Source: Crocodylus rhombifer
Lineage: Eukaryota > Chordata > Crocodylia > Crocodylidae
Length of the DNA stretch: 64,000 nt
Assembly: GCA_038503035.1 (NCBI GenBank)
Contig: JAVSML010025534.1
Coordinates: 1-64,000 of the forward strand
Direction: 5' to 3'
Positions within the stretch are counted from its first letter, which is position 1, and each line of letters starts with the position of its first letter. The notes below the pieces were generated by a model, which was not told the origin of the DNA, ran no database searches, and saw only the letters and a program-made list of their open reading frames with translations. Positions 56,938 through 64,000 of this stretch are shown one piece after another. Both the position numbers and the translations under genes were made by a program.

Positions 56938-58767
56938 TTCTTTTTCCTTAATATTTGCCAGGGTTTCTGTATCTGGCAATGTATCAAACTGAAACAGCAT
57001 CAGAGGAACCTATTTGCATGCTTCCATTACTGTATGAAGCATGGAGTAAGTTGAAATATCACAAAATTTTAGATGCTTTCAGCATCCTCAGAGAGATTCT
57101 GTTCTGCTTTTTTACATTAGACAAAAGAGATCTGTGTTTAATTTCAGACCCTGACTAAAGAAATGAATGCTGAAATCTGTCCACGTTCCCCAGGCAGCTT
57201 TGAAAATCCAACTCCAAGGTTTGGGTCAGAAAAACCTAGTGAAAAGCACCAGAGCAAAAAACTATTTAGATCTCAGGCTGTTAGATTGCTTTTGGCAGTG
57301 TAAGGGTGTAAAGAATAACTACACTCACATACATGCACAGGGAGCGTGTAACAGATATAACAAGCATCTCAGGGCTAGCTAGTGAAAAATGTCATATTTC
57401 ATGGCTTTCACATAATAGCCATCTGTTTCAAACTGAAACATAATGTCCAAATGTCAGTCTACTGCAGGTATCCTCAAATCTCTTTCCTTTTTTTGTTGTT
57501 GTGCTGCTCCCTATATTGTATTTTTCATTTCCACTTGCTGTGATATCATGGCATTTATTTTGTTCTGGACAAGAGGGCAGGGAGCTCAATTCAGTGTCAG
57601 CTGTCTTATTGGTCCATGGATTTGCCACTAAGACACCGTGGATGATTAATGTAGCCAGTGTCCTACCTTGCACCAAAAAGGAACACATTGCCTCCATTAG
57701 GAACTCATTCTCCACCTGGCTTGGGGCCAGCAGCACAAATCTGTTCCCTGTTGATGTCTTCTGGCCCCGTGACCCACAGGCTTAGTAGATTGTTTTGCTT
57801 CCCCCTCACCTTGTGTCACTAATGTCTGCAGGGATCTTTAATATATTCTTCTCCTGATCAAATTAAACAAGATCCTTATTGGTTTGTCTGGCATGCTATA
57901 TAGCTTTTTCATCTCAGGTTTTCTTGCTGCACTTAGTAGCTTATATATATAACTACACTGCATTTCCCCCATTTTTTCTAATGGAAAAGCAAAATGTGTA
58001 TTCTTTCTTTTACCTGATGTATGCTTTCAATATACTATATGAATATGAACCCGACAGAGTTTCTAAATGATAAAGCAGGAGTTCTTTTATATTACTGTGA
58101 ATAACAACTGGAAATCTGGTTCTTTATAATAAGTTATTTATTCTCCATTTTGAGGTTTTATCCACACCCCAGGAGGTGGCCATGTATATTTCAACAGGTG
58201 CTGCACCAAGATTGCTAGGATACTCTCACACGGCATTAGATTGTATCCTGTGGAAAGAAATGAATTTGAGAGCGAGACTTATAGGCTGATGAAAAACGAA
58301 AACCTTTTCCCTTGTTGAATGCAAAATTTTCTATTAGGTTCATAGCTGTTATCAGTATCAGCGTCATGTAAATACATATTTATGATCTAATATGCTGTGT
58401 TCACAATGCGTCAGGAAGCGCAGGTATCTACACAACATACCGTGGCTGGGAAATTTACAAAAGCTTTCCAAACATTACGAACACGTAAGCATGAATCTGG
58501 ACGGGGTTGCGAGGGTGGGCAGAAGTAGGCAGCATCATTTGGTGACCACGCTGCATGGTGACTGATTTACTTTCAGGGGCGGTTTCTGATTCATGACACA
58601 AGTCAGGAGAGATGAAGGAGTGGAGATGAAATAGTTTATGGCCTTAAGAGGGGAGAAGGCATATGATGTTAGAAGAAAACATCTTAGAAACTAATAAGCA
58701 ACAGTAGCTAGACATGGGGAGGAGCTATTCCAGGAGACATCCAACAAACATAGGCTCAAAATATTGA
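56938..58767. other. Unclassified AT-rich sequence
   Basis: No gene or repeat recognised. Confidence 0.4.
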
Positions 58768-58842
58768 GTACAAGTCTTCTTATTAGGAATGAAGAAGAAT
58801 TAGGGGAATTGTGTACAAGTCTTCTTATTAGGAACGAAGAAG
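58768..58842. repeat. 45-bp tandem duplication
   Basis: 'gtacaagtcttcttattagg' followed by 'aaygaagaag' occurs at 58768 and 58813, a period of 45 bp, with one difference in the first 30 bases. Confidence 0.9.
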
Positions 58843-58921
58843 GTTTTTAGAATGGCTTCTGGGAAGGAGGTGTGTGTGGAAGTTTTTTTTATAGCTCAGA
58901 TGCTATGGTCCACATTACGGT

Positions 58922-59085
58922 AACATCTGAGCATCTCATGGTCTTTAACATATTATTTTTTGAGAGAGATAGAAATAGTATGGTATTATCTCATTTTTTT
59001 AGATGAAAAATCAAGGCATCAAGAGAGTAAGCGACTTGCCCCAAGTTATACAGGAAGTCTGTGCCCTAACCATTAGTCACCCGGA
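58922..59085 (+). repeat. MIR SINE
   Basis: 'ctgagcatctcatggtcttt', 'tggtattatctcatttttt', 'tcaaggcatcaagagagtaa', 'gcgacttgccccaagttata', 'caggaagtctgtgccctaac' and 'cattag' follow the MIR consensus order from its core to its 3' end. Confidence 0.75.
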
Positions 59086-61705
59086 CTGGCATGTAGGCCC
59101 ATGGGTGACAAGCTTTGTCACAAACAAAGATGGCTGAATAATCAGGGCTTTTCATGCTTGTAATAAGTATTGTTGTATAAGAGACAGTAGTAAGAGCTTA
59201 CAATTGGATGAGGAGCAAAGTGCCTTCTGGGGTCTAAATATAAGTGAACTGAGGGGAAAATTGGAGCCTCTTTGTCCCTAGCATGCTTGTTCAAGAATAG
59301 CTGCAATTTAGTTGATTGCACTCCAATGGCACTCTACAGGCAGACCGCCTATTGATGAATGTAGATCTTCAGACAGGTTGTGATGGGGCACAGATACAGC
59401 TCTCCACCACTACATGATGTTGTCCAGATTCAGGCACTGATGTGGAGATTACACCAGAGGGCCAGTGGAGCAACTGTTGCTCCTAACCCTTCTCCATTCT
59501 CAGTGTCCATGTTCAGATGATGCTCTTTGTCTTTGTAGCATCACAGGTCTTTCTCCTATAGCCATGATGGAAACTAGGACAAGGGAAAAACACTATTTAG
59601 ATTCACTAGATGATAGCTTCATACATGTATTAGTAGGACAAGTCAAGGGTCTGCTTTACTAGGCAGCCGTTGGGATTAAAATTTTTGGAGCTAGGGGACT
59701 CTTAATATTTTCTCCAGACCTATGACCCTGCCCGTCAAGTTCCTCCAAACACCTTGCATGCACACAGAAGAGACCTGGAAGTTATATGTTAAATTAGGCA
59801 GGCAAAATTAAATTGTGTGCCTGACTAAAAGGTCTTATATGGTAGGAGTGACGGATGGATCTCCTTCAGAAACAGGCTGGAGACATGTCTGTGTAATGCA
59901 TTATTAGCCAAGTACAGTGGGTTTCCCCCCCTTTAATGACAGCAACAAATCCAGGAGATATGTGGAAAATTTACATAAATAGCAGGAAAAAAGCCTTTGT
60001 TCTGCAAGTCAGAAATAAAAAATTCTTCCCTTTTCTTTCCTTCATATAGCTAGGCTTTAAAAGTGAGAGCCAATAAAATATGGGATTAATGTCTTAATGA
60101 AATTGCAGACATGCATATTTATGTACTGGCTTTAGTACAACCGTTTAGAGAAAACATTCAATAAAGTAATAAAAATTAACTTGTGGCTGCATTGTATTTT
60201 CCCTCTCTTTCCCTTCTCTTTCTTCACTTCTCTTTTGCTTTTTCTTCTGTGTCTTGCTGCACTGGATGTACTTTCTGCTACGATTTAAGCCTCATTCTCA
60301 TTAATGTCATGAATAAAGCTGAGCATGTGCCTAAATACTTTTCAAGATTGAAGCTTCCATATTGTAAAACCAATGTGCATGAACACATCCATTTAGATGC
60401 TGAACATCTGCTCAGCTTGGCCATATTTTACCATTCATTATTTGCTACCAGTGTATATTTGTGGGAAGGAGATTTTGTTCACTGGACCGCTTGGGGAATG
60501 GTAATTCTTCGTGCAACTATCCATATTCACATGCAAAGACAGAAAAGGATTTGTTATTCACCAGTGGTTATTGGTTGTTGTCTTGTTTAAAAACAAAGCG
60601 AGTTCAGTTATCCAATCAGGAAGCCAAAGCAATATCAGCTAACGTATGTGACCAAACAGCCTACAAATGCAAAGAATGACATGTAGACAATGACCTTCAT
60701 CATTTCTCCCATCCACCTCAGTGAATTTTGCTCACACAGATTACTTGGTGCATCCTTCTGAAGAATGAACACCTGTTCAGAAATCAGTGGTTGTTTACCA
60801 ATGACTCACGAACAAGTGCTACCTTTCTGGGACAATTTACTCGCGCTGAATAATTTAGCCAGGTAGTAAAGGCATCCTCCATTCATTATTGGGCTGATTT
60901 AACTCCATTAGTTTCTTTCTTTGACTCCGACTTTGTTGCGTTTCATTTTTCTTTGTTTGTCCTTTGTTTCTTTGAATTCTGGATCTTATCTTTCTTGTTA
61001 AAACTCCCAGTCTCCTTTTATTCCCCTGTCCCTCTCATTTTTAATCGTTACCTACCATGTCCTTCTTGCTCCTTCCACAATGAGGTGAAGGTGGTACCTT
61101 TGTGCCTAATTGGTTCAGAGGCCCCAGCTTTCATAGGGGACAGCATATTTTGTCAGATGCTATAAATGAAGATATCTTCAACTAGAATCACTGGTTCTAG
61201 CATGCACCCGTGTGTGTTGTTCCAGGAATAAAGAGGCAATGGGCATCAAGCTCTCAGTTGAGGGGACAGTGAATGGGAGTTTTTCAACCACTCTGCTTGC
61301 TTTTCTTTCATCACACATCATGTTCTGGATAATAGTTTCATGATCTTATAACTTGTAGGAATCATGGTTGTCTTGAAACTCAGAGGACTTCCTTGGAAGA
61401 GTCTTTAAACAATACAAGTCTAGTTGTCAGCTACTCAATATGCACTTGTTGGCAAAGTTGGATAGTTTACACTCCCTATACACAGAGGTTCAAGTATCTT
61501 AAGACAAGAAAGGATTAGTCTGACCTTCCTCATAGCACAGATCATAACATTTCACATGGTAATGCTTTCATCATGATGACAACTTGTGGCTTGCTAGGGA
61601 ACCTAAGTAACCTGTGGAAGCTGCGAGAATATTCTAATTTACAATACCCTCTTTGGGCTCTGGAAAGAAGAGAATAACAGTAGCGTGGCCATGACTTCTT
61701 TTCTT
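59086..61705. other. Unclassified sequence
   Basis: AT-rich with frames up to 135 codons (60183-60590) that have no recognisable domain and mixed composition. No repeat recognised. Confidence 0.4.
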
Positions 61706-63560
61706 ACCATTCTGACGCTGAGGAAGACTAGCAAGTGTGGCAGAAGACCAGCTTGGCTTAGCAGGGAACCCTTCAGTGAGATGAAACACAGAAAGGAAGG
61801 TTACAATAAGTGGAAACTTGGGCAAATGACTGTAGAGGAGTATAAGACTACTGGGATCAAGTCAGGAAGGCCAAAGTGTGGTTGGAGTTGCAGCTAGCAA
61901 GGGACATGAAGGATAACAAGAAGGGTTTCTACAAGTATGTCAGAAAGAAGAGGAAGATCAGGGGAAGTGTAGGTCCCTTACCTAATGGGGGAGGCAACCT
62001 AGTGATAGATGGTGCAGAAAAGGCCTCAATGCCTTTTTTATGTCAGTCTTCACACGCAAGGTCAGCTCCCAGACTATACGACCTGACAGCACAGTTTGGG
62101 GAAGAGCTGAGAAGCCAACAGTGGTGAATGAACAGGTTAGGGACTAATTAGAAAATCTGGATGTGTACAAGTCCATGGGGCTGGAAGCATTGTACCCTAG
62201 GATGTTGAGGGAGTTGGCTGATGTGACTGCAGAGCTACTGGATATTATCCCTGAAAACTGGGATGACTGGAAAAGTGCAAATATAGTTCCCATCTTTCAG
62301 AAAAGGAAGAAGGAGGATTCAGAGAACTACAGACCAGTCAGCCTCACCTCAGTCCCTGAAAAAATCATGGAAGGTCCTCAAGGAATCAATTTGTAAGCAC
62401 TTGGAGAAGGAAGTGATTAGGAACAATCAGCATGGATTCACCAGGGGCAAGTCATGCCTGACCAACCCGATTGCCTTCTGTGATGAGATGACTGGCTTTG
62501 TGGATACAGGGAGAGCAGTGACTTGACTTTAGCAATGCTTTTGATATTATTTCTCACAGGATTCTTGCAAGTAAGCTAAGGAAGTACTGGTTGGATGAAT
62601 AGAAGAATAAGAAGCCATGAATAAGATGGATAGAAAACGAGTTGGATTTTTGGGCTCAATAGATAGTAATCAACGGCTCAATGTCTAGTTGGTAGCTGGT
62701 ACCAAGTAGAGAGCTACCCAGGGGCCAGTCCTGGGGCCAGTTTTATGCAATATCTTCATCAGTAATCTGGAATATGGGATGGATTGCACCCTCAGCAAAT
62801 TTGTGGATCTGTTGGAAGGTAAGGCATGCATTCAGAGAGACCTAGACAAATTGGAGGATTGGGCCAAAAAAAAAATCTCTGGAGGTTCAGTAAGGACAAG
62901 TGCAAAGTCCCACACTTAGGACAGAACAATCCCATGCACCTCTGCAGGTTGGGGTGTAACTGGCTAAGCAGCAGCTGTGCAGAAAAGGACATGGGTGTTA
63001 CAGTGGACAATAAGCTGAATATGAGCCAGCTGCGTGCCCTTGTTGCTAAGTGTGCTAATAGCATCTTGGGCTGCGTTGGTAGGTGTGTTGCCAGCAGGTG
63101 AAGGGAAGTGATTATTCCCCCCTATTCAGCACTGGTGTGACAACATCTTGAACACTGTGTACAGTTTTGGGCCCCCCGTGATAGAAAGGATGTGGACAAA
63201 TTAGAGAGAGTCCAGTGGAGAGCAACGAAAATGGCGAGGGGGCTGGGGACATTACTTCTTAGGAGAGGCTGCGGGAATGAGGCTCATTTAGTCTAGAGAA
63301 GAGAAGACTGAGAGGGGATTTAATAGCAACCTTCAGCTACCTGAAAGGTGGTTGCAAAGGAGATGGAGCTGTTCTCAGTGGTGACAGACGACAGAATGAG
63401 GAGCAGTGGTCTCAAGTTGCAGCAAGGGAAGTTGAGGTTAGATATTAGGAAAAACTTTGTCACAAAGAGGGTAACTTTGTCACAAAGCACTGCAACAGGT
63501 GAGAGGTGGTGGACTCTCCATCTTCAGAGGTTTATAAGAGTCTGCTAGACAAAGCTTTGG
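61706..63560 (+). pseudogene. CR1 ORF2, linker to C-terminus, decayed
   Basis: In order: 61685-61897 ('KTSKCGRRPAWLSREPFSEM'), 61876-62127 ('LELQLARDMKDNKKGFYKYV'), 62163-62396 ('[20 protein letters not shown]', '[18 protein letters not shown]'), then untracked pieces 'NNQHGFTRGKSCLTNPIAF', 62826-63101 ('[20 protein letters not shown]', 'VDNKLNMSQLRALVAKCANS') and 63348-63548 ('[15 protein letters not shown]'). Motif A is broken by a stop near 62523. The F-A-D-D box reads F-V-D-L. At least five frame changes. It is dead. Confidence 0.9.
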
Positions 63561-63633
63561 CAGAAATCATCTAATTGGGGATAGTCCTGCTTTGAGCAGG
63601 GGGTTGGACAAATTACCTCCTGAGGTCCAGAGG
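61706..63633 (+). mobile_element. CR1 lacking its 5' end and its terminal tail
   Basis: Runs from the ORF2 linker ('TLRKTSKCGRRPAWLSREPF') to the 3' UTR ('ggggatagtcctgctttgag', 'ggacaaattacctcctgagg'). The usual 'ATTCTATG' tail is missing: the match ends at 'gaggtcc' (about 63633) and unrelated sequence follows. At about 1.93 kb it is the longest uninterrupted CR1 stretch in the window. Confidence 0.9.
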
Positions 63634-64000
63634 ACAGTGTTCAACACCAACTCAGCTCGTTAATGATTAGAAAGAAAAAGGAGGAGTGAAGAGCAGGGGG
63701 CTGTTCTCTGATCCTCACTCTAACTGAGTTCATACAGAGTGGTGTAAATGTTTATTGGTTTCCACCATTTCAAGAAGTGCAGTAATGGGAGACTGTAATT
63801 CCATCGAGACAGTTATCCAACCCCTTGGGCAGGCAGCCCTCAGACTGAGAGCTCCTCTGATACGGTAAGCTTCGTGGAGTTGTGGGGAAGGAGGAGTCCG
63901 AGTTGGAGAACACATACAGAAACACTGCTGTCACTTAGAAAGACTCTGGGGATGTGTTTTGTTGTCTTGTGTCAGGAAAACCAGCTTTTGTGATAATTTC
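63634..64000. other. Unclassified right end
   Basis: No gene or repeat recognised up to the window end. Confidence 0.4.

Noticed and set aside
60183..60590. 135-codon plus-strand frame starting with a hydrophobic stretch
   Set aside because: The apparent signal-peptide-like start comes from a pyrimidine-rich DNA run. The remainder has no family resemblance or supporting context.

Overview
This is vertebrate chromosomal DNA with no bacterial, phage or CRISPR features. The interspersed repeats point to a sauropsid, most likely a crocodilian. CR1 LINEs dominate, with tails such as 'ATTCTATG' repeats and the 'gatcatctagtcc' 3' UTR signature. Alongside them are old L2, L3 and MIR copies, a hAT element, MITE-like palindromes, a solo LTR and a Penelope-like terminal repeat. 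The species call is inference. I found no host protein-coding exon, tRNA or rRNA. The longest reading frames are decayed CR1 open reading frames. The window reads as intergenic or intronic sequence with retrotransposon nests.

Layout: 1-9.4 kb is mostly single-copy-looking AT-rich DNA, apart from a CR1 tail cut by the left edge. 9.4-9.9 kb is a CR1 3' UTR. 12.3 kb holds an L2-like C-terminal scrap, and 13.2 kb holds a 10-N assembly gap beside a Penelope-like tail. 13.9-18.6 kb is a CR1 nest: a plus-strand ORF1/endonuclease part, a minus-strand ORF2 part, then a plus-strand 3' end in a twin-priming-like arrangement, with an unidentified 188-bp direct repeat inside. 19.7-20.2 kb has tRNA-like SINE ends, 21.2-21.5 kb a Penelope-like inverted repeat, and 22.1-23.3 kb a minus-strand CR1.

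26.3-45 kb contains a purine tract, a three-copy dispersed repeat family, MIR and L2 fossils, a TA microsatellite, a 138-bp inverted repeat with arms about 1 kb apart, a CpG/GC-rich block (35.9-36.9 kb), nested MITEs (39.1-39.8 kb), a poly(A)-tailed retrocopy with target-site duplications (40.5-41.0 kb) and a solo LTR with a 5-bp duplication (42.2-42.9 kb).

45.3-52.9 kb is the most instructive stretch. An old L3 abuts a roughly 3.7-kb plus-strand CR1 that was later hit by a CR1 3' end, a 551-bp hAT element with a perfect 8-bp duplication, and a younger CR1. More CR1 copies lie at 55.0-56.9 kb (one with a palindromic CR1-in-CR1 3' end) and 61.7-63.6 kb. All LINE frames seen are broken or lack key residues, so none should be mobile. 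I see no novel multi-gene system. The points most worth a second look are the retrocopy, the Penelope-like repeat with a hammerhead-like core, the solo LTR, the twin-primed CR1 and the long inverted repeat.
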